Source: Diplolepis rosae
Taxonomy: Eukaryota; Arthropoda; Insecta; Hymenoptera; Diplolepididae
NCBI GenBank assembly: GCA_030998225.1
Contig: JAPYXD010000700.1
Location: 496,001 to 560,000 of the forward strand
DNA: 64,000 bases
Direction: 5' to 3'
Within the stretch, counting starts at the first letter, position 1, and the number at the start of each line of letters is the position of its first letter. The notes under the pieces are model-generated. The model was given only the letters and a program-made list of their open reading frames with translations. It was not told where the DNA came from and made no database searches. Below, in pieces: positions 10,996 to 22,636 of the stretch. Both the position numbers and the translations under genes were made by a program.

Positions 10996-13169
10996 GCATC
11001 ACTCTCATTGGATGAGGAATCATTCCTTTCACTCTGTCTATCTTCTATCTGTCTGTCTTGCGAGAGCTGAACGTGTTCATTTTCCGAGTTACTATTATTA
11101 CCCTCATCGTCTTCTTCGGAAAGAAAATCACGTTCTTCATCTACCTCAATCTCTTGTTCTGGTTTGAGTTTTCGGCGAGAGTTATTTTGTTTTAGGCTAT
11201 TTCGGTACCTTTGTTTTGCATTTCTTAATACCTCAATCATTTCTAACTTGAATGCTGTTTGTGATTCTGGTTCTGGGAAATTAGGACATTTCTGCATTAC
11301 TCCTGAAATTACAAGAGTAAATATGATTTAGGCTATTAATGTTTTTCGCAACTATTTCCATCATTTCAATAAAATATTTCTGTAGTTTGAGGCCTATATT
11401 TTGTCTGTACTTACTAAATAAAAGTGCAGCCATTTTAGAACCACTGAACTTTGTAGTTTTTTTTTCCCCACACCACGTAAATTCTGTAGCAAGTTTGTCG
11501 CTAATGCTTCCTTTGAAAGCAAAATTAAGCGCTTCTCGTATCTTTGTTCCTCCATATTTCCTTAATTCACGGTACTGTGAAAAATATGTAAAATAAATTT
11601 CTCCAGGAATTATATGGCACATTTAGGAATAAAAATAAGATTGTTGTGGATATAAAAATGTGAGTGAGAGCTAGTTGAATGATAAAAAAAGACCATAAAT
11701 ATTAGAGCCATGATACGAAAGAATGCTAAACTACTTTCGATTTTAGATTCGGATTCTATGAAGGAAAGAAGTATTGAAATCAATTGTCATTGGTCCAGCG
11801 ATCTGAAATGTATGAAATTTTTTCAACTTGTGTAATAAATAAGAACAACGACTCATACCAGCTTGTTTTGTTTCATTTCATCTTGCTCAAATGAATTAAA
11901 TTCTTGTAAAGTTTGTAAAGGAAAACCTTGAGGAGGAGCAAACAACGGTTTCGATTTTCCAATAGTAGCATCTTCTTTCAAAACTGCAAGAGAAGTTTTC
12001 ATTTCTCTGCAATAATTTTCAACATTCCTGTAAATATTTTCAATATTCATAACTGATAACCTTGTAATGCATAACTACATACATTTGAATAATTTTAAAC
12101 ACGAATTCTTATTTGTAAAAGAACAAAGACAAATATTAATGATTATTCTGCACAGTTATTAAATTCTGTTATAAAATAACGTTTAGAAGCTTTCAATATA
12201 CATTTTACCTTTTCGAATATCGATGATTTAAAGATTTTTCATTTCGATTAAAAAGACTAAGTATTACGTCCCACGGAGATGATATAAACTTACAAGTAAC
12301 ATTTAAAAAAGAATGGTCATTCATTCATTGCCAATTACACATTACATTTTTTAGATATATGGAAATTTACATTAACTTACTGAAGACGTTGAGCTATGTC
12401 TAACAAAATGTTTTCCTTTACAGTTATTTCTCTTGATGCTAAACTCCTTACGTGGTTTGAAGCATTAGCGTCAGGAGTTGAGAATAACGAAGGAGATACA
12501 ACATCCCGTACTGAAGCACAATTATGCTTTGTAATTTCTCTGAAAGTAGTAATAAAGAATGCACATTAGAACTTAATTTTCATTGCTTATTTACATTCAC
12601 GATAACGTATTCAGTGTTCTTGTGCAGTAAATATTTTTTTGACATAATGTTGAAAAATACGAATCTGAATAGATATTGCCACCTAAGATTATATACTTAC
12701 CGGGCAGAATTAATTTTATCGATTGACCTATTTTCGAATGTTACTATTCCATTCTCGCAGTTTTTTGATTGGATTAGGCTTTCTGAAGATATCATACCCG
12801 TCAATTTTTCAACTTGTGAATTTGGTACAATAGATTTTTTCGATGTCTCAACTGAGACCCGCTTGAAGGTAGAGCTAGAGGCAGAGTTAGAGGCAGGAAC
12901 ACTAGTTTCGTCCACGTATGTTTTTTCCAAGACATCTATAAATGCATCTTTGGATAAACTACTCAGTTTACTTTGCGATAAAAATTTATTTGATTGAGGC
13001 TTTGCTTTAGGCTTCATTCTTTTAACAGTTTGCACAGGTGTTATGATATCGAAACTTGATTTTAACATTGAAGCGAGTTCAGGATTCTTTTGTACCAGGG
13101 CTCTTAAATCTTGTACGCCTTTTCCTACAGAAGGGAATTTGGATTTCGGCTTTCTAATAGGCTGTTCAT
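10992..13169 (-). CDS. DUF4806-domain companion protein, five exons
   Basis: Exons read from splice signals: 13169-12701, 12539-12381, 12027-11859, 11574-11415, 11302-10992 (stop TGA at 10994-10992). All joins keep the frame. The first part is lysine/serine rich and low complexity. The third and fourth exons join FPLQTLQEFNSFEQ with YRELRKYGGTKIREALNF and TEFTWCGEKKTTKFSG, which together give the DUF4806 pattern. The last exon has PEPESQTAFKLEMIEVLRNA and then a long acidic serine-rich tail. The first exon starts at an acceptor (TCATCTTCAG) needing one base from an upstream exon I could not place; an internal Met at 13068 is the alternative start. It lies 18 bp downstream of the transposase stop on the same strand, so the two may share a primary transcript. 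Function is unknown; a TnpA-like DNA-binding accessory role is inference. Confidence 0.75.
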
Positions 13170-13187
13170 CTGAAGATGATTATAAAA

Positions 13188-15443
13188 CTAATTTCGTGGG
13201 AGGGACAGTGATTCTAAATGAGTAACGCAAACCCATTCGTTTTGAACAATATTTTCTTCTAGACCTTCTGCTTCATTCCATTTTGGCATTCGATAACACT
13301 TTACTTTTACATCAGTCAAAGGCACAATATTTGATTCAGGTGACAAATTACTGCAATGATATACACCAACGGATTGGGATGTCAGACCAACATCATACAA
13401 CTGCTGCACATCGCGAAAATGCCTTGCAATAAATAAAATATTTTCTTCAACTAACACAATATTTTCGATTAAACATATTCTTTTATTATTTGAAACAAAG
13501 CAATTGTCACGCAAATCTGCTGCAAAAGTGTATTTACCGATGACAATTTTCTTGAACTGAGTGCAGTTTTGTGCTTCAAGATCCAATAGAGGCCCTTCAG
13601 CATGAACATGAGACTGCTGAATGAGGTTCTCACCATTAATGGGATCATTAGAAAACTCACTCCGTTCTAACATTCTTTTATAGTACTGTTGAAGCGAAAG
13701 ATCAGGTTTTCGAAGAAATTTAGGGAACTGCGGCATGTTATTCTCATAGCAGAATGCACTGAAAGTTTCCAAACCTCCTAAATTTCTAACATCTTCTACA
13801 ATATGAAGCAAACCATGAACGTTGTACGATAAAAACGGCTCCCCATACAGTGTTACGCACATACTAACGTACATTTCTAAACTTTGCTGACAGAAATCCA
13901 ACATAACTGGTGTTGTACTTTCCGACACGAGAAGGCGTATTACACAATGCAATATTAAGAAGTGTTGATAATATTCTTCAGAGAAAATATCTTTTAAAAT
14001 CACGACACAACTATACAATAATAGCTGCCTGAATTCGACAGCTTTGAAGTTACTGTACGCTGTTATTTCCCTTGGCCGTCGAGCAAACTCTCTAGGACAA
14101 TAATCGGATAAAGTATTCATTCTTGCATCAAGAATGTTTAATTGTCTACCACTTAGCCTCCTGCAAATGTATTTACCGGCGACGTGTGCTTCGAACACTT
14201 TTTTAACGTTTCCGAGGTATATTAAATGCATACATTCGAATGGTACACGAGTTACCAAATCTATTGGTATCTGAGACAGAGGACTGTGTCCTTTATGGTG
14301 GTCATCATCAGTAATATTTCTGTATTCTTCATTTGTACGAGGTGGGTGCCGAGTTCCTGGAAAAATCATTGTATTCCGATAGCCTTCTACATCGCATCGA
14401 TGTCCTTCGACTTTACATTTAGAACATGCTCTTGAGGAAGTATGGCCGTAGTGATTTAAAATCATAGCTCGTGCGGGGGCGTCTGCAATAAAGCATCGAA
14501 TTTGGAGAGGAATTGTTCGACCACCGATTTCAATTCCGCCATTCCCAATGACTTCATTTATTTCCTGAAAAAACATTTCAAAAAAATCGAAGGGATTTGA
14601 TGGTTTATGTCGTCCTTTAAACACACCAGCTATCATAGGCCTCTTATCTGGAATGTTGATAATTCGATATTGGTGTGGCCAGAATTGCCATTTCCCACCT
14701 TTATCTAGCCTCCCACCGTCTGTACTTAAGTCAATAATTATCTCAGGAGGCAACTGCTCTCTGGGAATGATACTCAGTTTCTTCTGAAGTCCATCTTGAA
14801 ATCCAATGTGCAAATACTCTCCTCCTGCAGTTTCATGAACAAATCTACTAGCAACAAAGGCAGGTGTATTCAATATAGTTCTACTATCTTTGGGTAGATG
14901 CAAATACTGGAAAGGATATTCTCTCAAAGTTTTTAAAATTATATTGCCTTGTGTATGAGTTAGCCCAGCACTCAGAAAAGCGTTCTTCACTTTTCTTTTA
15001 CTTATAGTAGCAATATCTTCTTGCATGTTAACGTTATGATCTTCATTTAAATTGCTTCCGTCGGAATCATCTCCGTCTTCTGGCAATTCATTACCTTCAA
15101 GTATCATGTTGCGAACATCATCATCATCATCATCAAAGTCTTGCTCATGCGAGGATACAGTGGCTCTATCAGAAGATTCAGCGTCGCTATCATCATCACT
15201 CTGCCGCTCGTCATGCAATTCTTCCAAATCATCAATGCCATTATCCATAAAAGGCTCTACGGGAATATCCAACTCAAATACGTTCGACGCTGCACTACTC
15301 GTACTTGAACTGCTACTTTCTCGTGCAATATTTTCATTCTGAACATTTCTTCGAAGAAATTCTATCCGTCTTCTCTCCTGTCTGTCGCTTAACTCATTGG
15401 GATTCTTCACGAATTTTGACGGCATTGCAATGTCTATTAGCAA
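13188..15443 (-). CDS. CACTA/tnp2-like DDE transposase, intact frame
   Basis: One uninterrupted 751-codon frame. I prefer the second Met (MPSKFVKNPNELS, codon 7; 15425) because the first six codons look like leader sequence. Residues 1-140 are charged, with acidic runs at 70-130. The catalytic core is recognisable: DLSTDGGRLDKGG (Asp242), FIADAPARAMILN (Asp321), a zinc-knuckle-like insertion C340-x2-C343-x4-H348-x-C350, HLIYLGNVKK (406-415) and FKAVEFRQLLLY (Glu470). This is the order seen in tnp2-type transposases of metazoan CACTA elements. No stop or frameshift is present, so it may be recent. The triad assignment is inferred by pattern. Confidence 0.85.
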   Translation of the reverse strand: MLIDIAMPSKFVKNPNELSDRQERRRIEFLRRNVQNENIARESSSSSTSSAASNVFELDIPVEPFMDNGIDDLEELHDERQSDDDSDAESSDRATVSSHEQDFDDDDDDVRNMILEGNELPEDGDDSDGSNLNEDHNVNMQEDIATISKRKVKNAFLSAGLTHTQGNIILKTLREYPFQYLHLPKDSRTILNTPAFVASRFVHETAGGEYLHIGFQDGLQKKLSIIPREQLPPEIIIDLSTDGGRLDKGGKWQFWPHQYRIINIPDKRPMIAGVFKGRHKPSNPFDFFEMFFQEINEVIGNGGIEIGGRTIPLQIRCFIADAPARAMILNHYGHTSSRACSKCKVEGHRCDVEGYRNTMIFPGTRHPPRTNEEYRNITDDDHHKGHSPLSQIPIDLVTRVPFECMHLIYLGNVKKVFEAHVAGKYICRRLSGRQLNILDARMNTLSDYCPREFARRPREITAYSNFKAVEFRQLLLYSCVVILKDIFSEEYYQHFLILHCVIRLLVSESTTPVMLDFCQQSLEMYVSMCVTLYGEPFLSYNVHGLLHIVEDVRNLGGLETFSAFCYENNMPQFPKFLRKPDLSLQQYYKRMLERSEFSNDPINGENLIQQSHVHAEGPLLDLEAQNCTQFKKIVIGKYTFAADLRDNCFVSNNKRICLIENIVLVEENILFIARHFRDVQQLYDVGLTSQSVGVYHCSNLSPESNIVPLTDVKVKCYRMPKWNEAEGLEENIVQNEWVCVTHLESLSLPRN

Positions 15444-16960
15444 AAAATTCGCATATATTCTATTGCAGGAATCGTTCCTGAAGCTTATATTGGATAAAGT
15501 TATTGATTGTGATTAGAGAAACAAATTTCAGAATCATTTCTTCTACTAAACTTACCACAATGCGTTCTATTCAAGTTCGAAATATGTTTGTTCTCATGAC
15601 TGATAAAGCGTTAATTTGATGTTGTTTAACAATGAATAAATTAATAATATTTTTAAACTTTTACACGATCGAAGACACTCATTGAAAAGTAATTGACACT
15701 TCAGTCTTTTTCAAATACATCATTTTAAACGTAAAATTGCATTATCAACCTCTAACTGTAATAAACTAAAAGATTAAAATATTTGGTAATTGTACAGCTC
15801 CTTTCCATTTTTTATTTGCATTTATTTTTGTATTTTTTTTATGGAACATTGAAAACAAAACAATATCTAGAGGCTCTAAAAATAATCAAAACATTCTTTC
15901 AACATACAAAGTTTCTCTAAAATATACTTCCGAAAAGTGAAAAGGATCAAAATCATTATTAAAAATAACAAGATAATGATTTTTTGAAATTATCTCGACA
16001 TTCTGAGAAATATGATGTTCTCAACTTTTATAGAAGTGCATTGTAAGCCAAAAAAATATTTTTTGATCACTTTTAATGCTTCTAGATTATTTATTCCTTT
16101 CACGGCGCTATAAAAATTAAACTTTCTTCTTTATACATGAGTAAACAATTAGAAGACATTTATAGAAATTTATTTAAATTAATTTATATTCATAAAATTT
16201 AAAGTTTTTTGAGGTTAGAAAAAGCTACATTTCAGGACCTCTTACTAAAAACAGGACAAGTACATGCAATAATAAAACACACATGTTTAATATAATTATG
16301 TACTTACATTTCTCTTTCTCATCACTGAGAACCAATATATATATATCAATCATATATCACCAAACTATTAAAATTACTTCATTCCTCTCGTATCCACGTG
16401 TATCCACGCTAAAAGCCTGGAACATCTATACTTGTCTATATTTGTTGATCCTGACACGCTAATGCGCACGCAGAGTTACGCACGACATAATTTATAAGTA
16501 TACGCGCGAGATTTTAAACCATGGAGTATTTGAAAATATTATAAATTTTATAATTATATATATATTATATAAATAATTATATTTATATAGTGTATTTCTT
16601 TTGGAACAATATGAAATATTATTCTGAATGTTGCAATAAAAATTAATTATACCTCGAAATTTTATTTTCTGTAAAGCTGCATCAAAATAAAATATTCCAG
16701 AAAAGTTTTATCATATAATCTTTCAAAAAAAACTCAAATTTTTTACATTTGGAAAAACTAATTGCATTGCACAATTCACTGTTTATAATTAAATTTATCT
16801 GTTAAATAAGATTTTCTTGACACATTGAATCATAAATTTTTCTATTATATTGTATAGTGATTACTCATTTTTTATAAACAAAAATGTGTTACAAAACATG
16901 ATGAATAATGAAAAAGTATTGTTTCACTTTGGGATAACCATAACAGAAGTCTTAAATAAG
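15444..16960. other. Non-coding 5' part of CACTA element
   Basis: AT-rich and without a convincing frame. It should hold the promoter of the minus-strand genes and perhaps a missing 5' exon of the DUF4806 gene. No clear TATA/Inr pair could be chosen in such AT-rich sequence. Confidence 0.4.
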
Positions 16961-16974
16961 TGTTTTAGAATTTT

Positions 16975-17177
16975 TTTAAAACCCGCACGTCACTCTGACA
17001 CTCTGATAAAATAAAGGCCGCATGCAGTGTTCCACACATCGTACACACCGAATGCGGACCCAGTGCGAATTTACGCATGATCTGCAGAACGTGCAAGCAT
17101 TGTGTCGCTATACCTGCATACACATAACACTCGCACGTCATGCGGGTAACATGCGTCCGCACGCATTGTTATCTGGG
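16975..17177. repeat. Right subterminal repeat region and TIR
   Basis: It is GC-rich compared with the interior. CCGCACG or CCGCATG-type motifs occur at about 16982, 17018, 17052 (inverse), 17142 (inverse) and 17157. It matches in composition and motif the left subterminal region at 8864-9012. Confidence 0.65.
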
Positions 17178-17793
17178 TTACGTGACATGAAATACGTGTA
17201 TCGTCGTATTAAGTCGAGTTCTGAGAGTTAAATGTACGGAAAACGATCTTAGCCAGTGTTCAGTAAGCAAGTTGGATTGTCTGACACATTGACACGCTTC
17301 CTCTACTACTTGACTGGCTTTACTCAACTCTTTCTTTCTTTCCTTAACTCTTTCTCCTACCTTATCAAGCAGAGAAAGAAGCGTAAGTTATATACATAAG
17401 CATCTGAAAACTTATTATACTAATTATAACGCTCATTGCAGTGCGTGAGTTGTAAACATAGGCATCTCAAAACCTACTTTATAGCTTGAAGACGCATATG
17501 ACCTCTTAAGATTGCCTTTTCAAGTCGAAAAATAGTATAAGTTATATACATAAGCATCTCGAAACTTATTGCATTCTAATTAAATGCCAATTATTTAATC
17601 AATAAAGCTTGCACACCTCAATATAATCATAATTAATATTATTGTGAACAACTCGAGCCGCATAGATTTGACTAGTGAGCACAATCCCACAAAATGTAAA
17701 TAATCAGAACTTACCACTCTGATTTAATCAGCAAACTTTCCTCCCTTTTCCTAAATTTTCCGACCTACCCTCGCCTTAGCTCGAAATGTAACA
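17178..17793 (+). repeat. Old E-type LTR (LTR3), right part
   Basis: It continues LTR1 homology (ATACGTGTATCGTCGTATT; GAACAACTCGAGCC; ACCTACCCTCGCCTT) to the terminal ATGTAACA. It contains three stem-loops with the constant loop CATCTCAAAA or a one-base variant, at 17396-17415, 17459-17476 and 17550-17569, in the same order as in LTR1 and LTR2. Confidence 0.85.
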
Positions 17794-18004
17794 TTTACTT
17801 TCAGATACGAAAACGAACAAATCTAGTACCGATTCAAGAGATTCTATTACATTATGAAACAGAAATGATATTTTTCTTTTGAAAAAGGTTTTCTGATTAC
17901 AACTCGAAGTAAAATACAAAAAAAATATTTTATAGGAAAATAGATCTGGAAAAATAGAAATTAAATAAAATATTATGCAATTTTTGAATTTAATAAAGTA
18001 TTTA

Positions 18005-18545
18005 CGAGGTCTGTCCGGAAAGTATTGGGCCTACCTTTATATCTCCGCGCCATAGTGTTCGAGCGACCTCTGCGGAGCATGAACGTCAACAGTAAAGCCT
18101 CACGAACCTATCGGTTGCTTGCTGACATCTGCCGAACGTATAGTTCATGCACAGCGTGTTTTTGTGTTCAAAGCTATTTTCGAGTTCGGCGGATTTTGTG
18201 ATTGTTATAAATGACTGAAAAACAAGATCAACGAATTTGCATCAAATTTTGTTTTCAACTCGGAAAAACGAGTTCGGAAACTATTCAGATGATGCAGAAA
18301 GCCTTTAGGAATGAGTGCATGAGCAAAACACGAATAAAAGAGTGGTATAATCGTTCAAAGGAGGCCGCACTTCTGTTGATAGTGATTCTCGTTCTGGCCG
18401 ACCTTGGACGACAAAAACATTAGATACTATTGAGCGGGTGCGACCTGCGTTTGAAGGTGATCGTCGATTAACTGTTCGTGAACTAGAAAATGAACTCGGA
18501 ATACCGAAAACTACTGTTTGGAAAATTTTGAACAAGATTACAAAA
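18005..18545 (+). pseudogene. Truncated mariner transposon
   Basis: A mariner-type 5' terminus (CGAGGTCTGTCCGGAAAGTA) follows a TA dinucleotide at 18003-18004. The transposase start at 18211 gives the paired HTH domain (CIKFCFQLGKTSSETIQMMQ ... SKTRIKEWYNRSK). After a frameshift near 18365 the second HTH region continues (RSGRPWTTKT, DRRLTVRELENELGI) up to a stop at about 18556. The whole catalytic DD(34)D domain and the 3' terminus are absent, so this is a 3'-deleted dead copy. Confidence 0.85.
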
Positions 18546-18559
18546 GATTATTCATGAAA

Positions 18560-20700
18560 AATAGCACTTCACAAGAATAAAAACTATATACTAGGCGAAA
18601 GTAAAGTTGTACTCGGGACTTTCAGAGTAGGCTGGAGTGTCTTGGAAATGTCCAGACAAGACTAATTGTCGCTCAGAGGCCCTTTTTATATCATGAGAAA
18701 CGTAGGGGAAAATCGCAGTAAATTGAAGACGCGTTTTTTTAATATAGTGTATTCCTATTAGCATTCATTCCCTTAAAGTATGTGCTTGAAACGTTCCGAA
18801 ATTTACAAAATTTTTATGTTGCAAAAGTAACGTAAAATTTGACGATATTTATGATGTTTTTGAGTAAAAGTATCTCGAAATTGAAAAAAATGTACTGAAT
18901 TTTCTGAAATTTTTCTTAATGTATGAAACTTAACTGAATTTTCTTAAAATGTATCTTAAAACTACCAAAGTGTAACAGAATTTTTATGAAATTTATCATA
19001 AAATTATGAAACTTTAATTAAATTTTCAGATACATGTAACTGCATTAAACTCCCGTTACCCAAAAAGTAAAATTATTCTTATTACAAGTTTCAGAATTTC
19101 CAGAGACAAGTATCAGAATATTCAACACTTTGTAACTGAAAATTGAGGAATTTATTCCTAAATTTACTAAAAAGTAGCTGAATTTTCTACACTTCTATCT
19201 TATTTTTACGACACTGTAACTCAATAGAACTCCAGTCACATGTTTCGGAAAATCGCGGAAGAAATTTCTTACAGTATATTATACCCCCGAAAGCAAAAGA
19301 TTGAGCTCAACACTTTGTCAATTGAAATGAGGGACTTATATGTATCAATGATTGATACTTACTTGTGTTTATTCACGAAAAATATTTGTTGAGTATTTCC
19401 AGTGTACTATTTATTGTGCATTTACATGTGATTAACGCGTTAAAATGTCATGCCGGAATAATACAGAAATATGGGGTCACATCTTGTCGTGTTTTTTTCG
19501 CAATCACGTGTTGAATACGATTCTGCCACGAATGAGAATTCAGTCAGTCATTAAAGACGCCGCAGACTTCTATCAACAGAGGCAACATCACAGTGTCATG
19601 CGTTGGAGTGCGTGAACTCGTATAGGATGTTTGAATCATTACAGAGTTAACACTGATTCGAGATTTACTTTCATATTTATGCATTATTGAGACTTTTGTA
19701 TTGTATTGTGTGACAGCAAGTTTCTCCAAAATTTGCCTAATAACTGTGAATAGAAAATTTTATCGTGCCAAGTGGTATTCGGATAAATTGCTTTTATTTT
19801 GTAATATTATTCTACTTCTTTTGGTTTTTACAACATTTTTCTGTGTTCCGATCATTTTCATCAGAAAATCGTTAACCCAAGAATTTTTGTTTGTTTGATT
19901 CGTGATGTCAGTGAGGCACTTGAGGTTCGTTTCCTTATTACTAAAAAAAAAACGAAGGTTAGGATTTTGCATTAATGTTAATAATTTTTGTGTAAGCAGT
20001 ACTCAATATTAATTTTCAACTTCGCTAAGTAGCCTGAAAATAAATTTGCATTGGTGTGATCAACTTGTTGGCCAAATATATTCTATACCAACCCAACAAA
20101 TATTCCCACATGTTATTTTCAAGTCATGAGTAGTGACACATTTATTTGAGCATCATATGCTGTGTCGCCTTATAATGGCGTGGTGCAAAAACTCAGCCTA
20201 AATGCATCTTTTAGAACGCTATATTTAATGCATACACTATGCTGCTGTAATGGAGAGGTAGTAAAGGAATGGAAGGTCTCAATACGAATGATCTGTTATG
20301 CTGCAGACTTTGCTCTGTCAGTAGGCTCATTTTGAATGCATGGAAAATCTTAGCGTTTTGCGGTCGCATCTTAGGTCAATTATGTATAAATTTCGGTAAA
20401 TCCGATGGATGTGTTATTGACAAATATTGCCTACGACATTGCTATCGGGGACGCGCCTCTTCAAGGCGGTAAATACTGTAAAGCCGCTCGCCCTGTTATA
20501 ACCTTAGGTCACTTTGAGACCAGCGTGCTCAGATCAGACACGTCAACCACGCGCACACAATTACAGAGTACGACCGTGTGAAGAAAGTAGGAGCTGTGAG
20601 TATGGTTGCGCGCGCAACCGACTTCTCCTTTTTTGAATTCGAAAACTCGGAGATGTGGCGATGCCCGGCGACTTCTCTTTACAAAATTTGCCACCTAAAA
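18560..20700. other. No gene seen
   Basis: AT-rich. Between about 18800 and 19250 there are degenerate repeats of the type GAAACTTAACTGAATTTTC. 20260-20690 is somewhat richer in G+C and may be the 5' region of the plus-strand YqaJ gene. No supported frames. Confidence 0.4.
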
Positions 20701-21244
20701 AATTTTGTAAAAAGTGTTAAATAACATTGAAGACGTGACATAAATTTTATGAATTTCAGGAAATTTTAAATAATTCTTTCGAGTGTGATCTGCAAGGACA
20801 ATTTATTTGAAACTATTTGTTTGTAGAGTTTAAATGCAGAATTTGAGGTCAGGTTCATAACCTGTTGTATTTAAGTAGTTTTATTTTTTAACTTTCTTTA
20901 ATTTCACTCAAATGATTTTGAATATTGTAAATTTAGAATGTTAATTAATTGTATTTTCTTATATTTTTTAAATAATGATCATTTTTACTTGATACATTCT
21001 GTCATAATTACCTTTCTTGTAATTCTATTTTCTGACAATATATAACTCTTTAATTCTTTCTTAGCTGTACCTTAAGTAATAAAGTACATCTATGAAGGAA
21101 AAAATTGTTTCTGTCAATATTTTTGGTTTTCCAACGGTGCCACTACCTGATGGATTCAACGATTCCTGTATGTACGTCTATTTGATATTGTCTTGCATTT
21201 TTTTCAACACGTGACTCACAGACGAAGACGAAAATTAATCCGCT

Positions 21245-22066
21245 GGCGAGAGAATCATGGATATTGGTACGTCGAAATCATTAAAGAGGGGTGAATTGTA
21301 CGTGGAAATTGGCCACGTAACACAATTGACGGATGCTCGCACGCACAAGAACTTTTACTACCTGAAAAGTAATATCCGGGCATCGTACAAAACCGGTAAA
21401 TTTTATCAAGTTTTTTTCATAAAACAAAGCACGACCCAGCTTTGACTTTCCAAAAAGTACCAACTACCGAGCCAGTCAACAATCTCATTGCTAATATGGA
21501 AGCAATCAGCTCAAAAAAAACAAATCACCGTAATGTGGCAGTTCTTATTGTCTTGTCAGTACAAGGATTACAAATTAACCCTGCATGAAAAGAGTGTCTT
21601 GCTGAGTCTCGTTTTTCAATTAACTTCTTCATTGACTCGTGGTAAAATCGGTCCAGTTGATATCACTTCTGGGCTCCAAAGCGATAGCCCAGAATGGTGG
21701 AGAAAAAGACGAATTCTTATCACAGCCTCAAAAATAAAGACGCTTGTCAACGATAAAACGAACGATTAAATTTTTAAATTCCTTGAAAGTCATTTGTGGT
21801 TTGAAAAGAAAATTGAAACCGAGGCACTGAGATATGGACGGCAGGACAAAGGTCGCGCGCGAGAAGATTATGCGGGAACCTTTGGGTTTGTAGTTACTGT
21901 GGCTGGTTTCTACGTAAATGCATTGTATGCGGGGTTGAGAGCCTCTCCTGATGGGCTTGTTTTCATTCCGACATATGATTCACACGGAATACTGGAAATC
22001 AAGTGCCCAAAAATACTTGAACATTTATTGCCGACTGATTTACACAAATTAACGCTGCAGCAATGA
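21245..22066 (+). pseudogene. YqaJ-type exonuclease of ISL2EU-like element
   Basis: The 5' part (21257-21445) has GELYVEIGHVTQLTDARTHK and a following strand typical of the region before the nuclease in Harbinger-associated YqaJ proteins. The nuclease core shows SPEWWRKRRILITAS, EALRYGRQDKGRAREDY, SPDGLVF and GILEIKCPK. The two latter contain the Asp and the E-x-K catalytic residues of the YqaJ/lambda-exonuclease fold. In-frame stops at 21443-21445 and 21767-21769, plus apparent compensating frameshifts around 21440-21570, break the gene. It converges on the transposase pseudogene downstream, the arrangement expected of one two-gene element. Confidence 0.75.
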
Positions 22067-22636
22067 AATTCGTTCTGCTGTTCCTTGCCTGACAATGGCT
22101 CAATGTTCCTGAAAAGAAAACATCCGTATTATTACCAGATACAGAAGATTTCGAAATGATAGTGCATCGATGCTTAGTTCCCTTTGTTTTATCCTCATTG
22201 TATTATAATGTGCCAAATACGTATTAATAATTTTTAACAGCTAAAAAGTAGAATTATTTTGAGAAAAAAGATCCACTTTTATTGTAAGTATGAAATTTTA
22301 ATTTTCTAAAAGAGCGCTTTATTTGCATATTTGCAAATATCGAACGATGCATGCTATTATTGGAAAAAAGATTCAGAATGAAGCTTGGACCAGTTCATAA
22401 TGCAGAATGTTATATTGAATTTAATGACAGGTTTACAATTGTAATTGAGTAATACTGCGAGGTCAATTACAAAGTTCCTGTTAAAACTATATTTAAGTAT
22501 ATGTATGTAGCTACATGGAATGTACAAAAATGCCAACTTTTGTGACCTGTTATTGTGATCTGAATGTGATAAAATTTTGTAGTAAAATATAAGAATTTAA
22601 TACAATTTATAAAACTGAGTGCTTCTTTACGTACTA
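22067..22636. other. Intergenic of two convergent pseudogenes
   Basis: AT-rich spacer between the 3' ends of the YqaJ (+) and transposase (-) remnants. Nothing else recognised. Confidence 0.4.

Larger units (their letters stand above)
8864..17177 (-). mobile_element. CACTA-like (EnSpm-type) DNA transposon, 8.3 kb
   Basis: Ends are CCCAGATAGCAA (8864) and its near-perfect inverse TTGTTATCTGGG (17166-17177), 11 of 12 matching. The element sits inside LTR3, whose two halves flank it. Flanks TTG and TTA suggest a 2-3 bp target duplication, now imperfect. About 150-200 bp inside each end are GC-rich and full of CCGCAYG/TGCGGG repeats in both orientations, like the subterminal repeats to which CACTA transposases bind. 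Inside, on the minus strand, are a tnp2-like transposase (13188-15443) and a spliced DUF4806 gene (10992-13169). The termini do not read CACTA, so the exact superfamily is inferred from the transposase. Confidence 0.8.

Noticed and set aside
15052..15342. Serine-rich 96-codon plus-strand frame
   Set aside because: Antisense of the acidic Asp/Glu/Ser run of the transposase.
16965..17231. Cysteine- and histidine-rich frames on both strands
   Set aside because: They lie in the GC-rich subterminal repeats of the CACTA-like element and have no conserved finger spacing.
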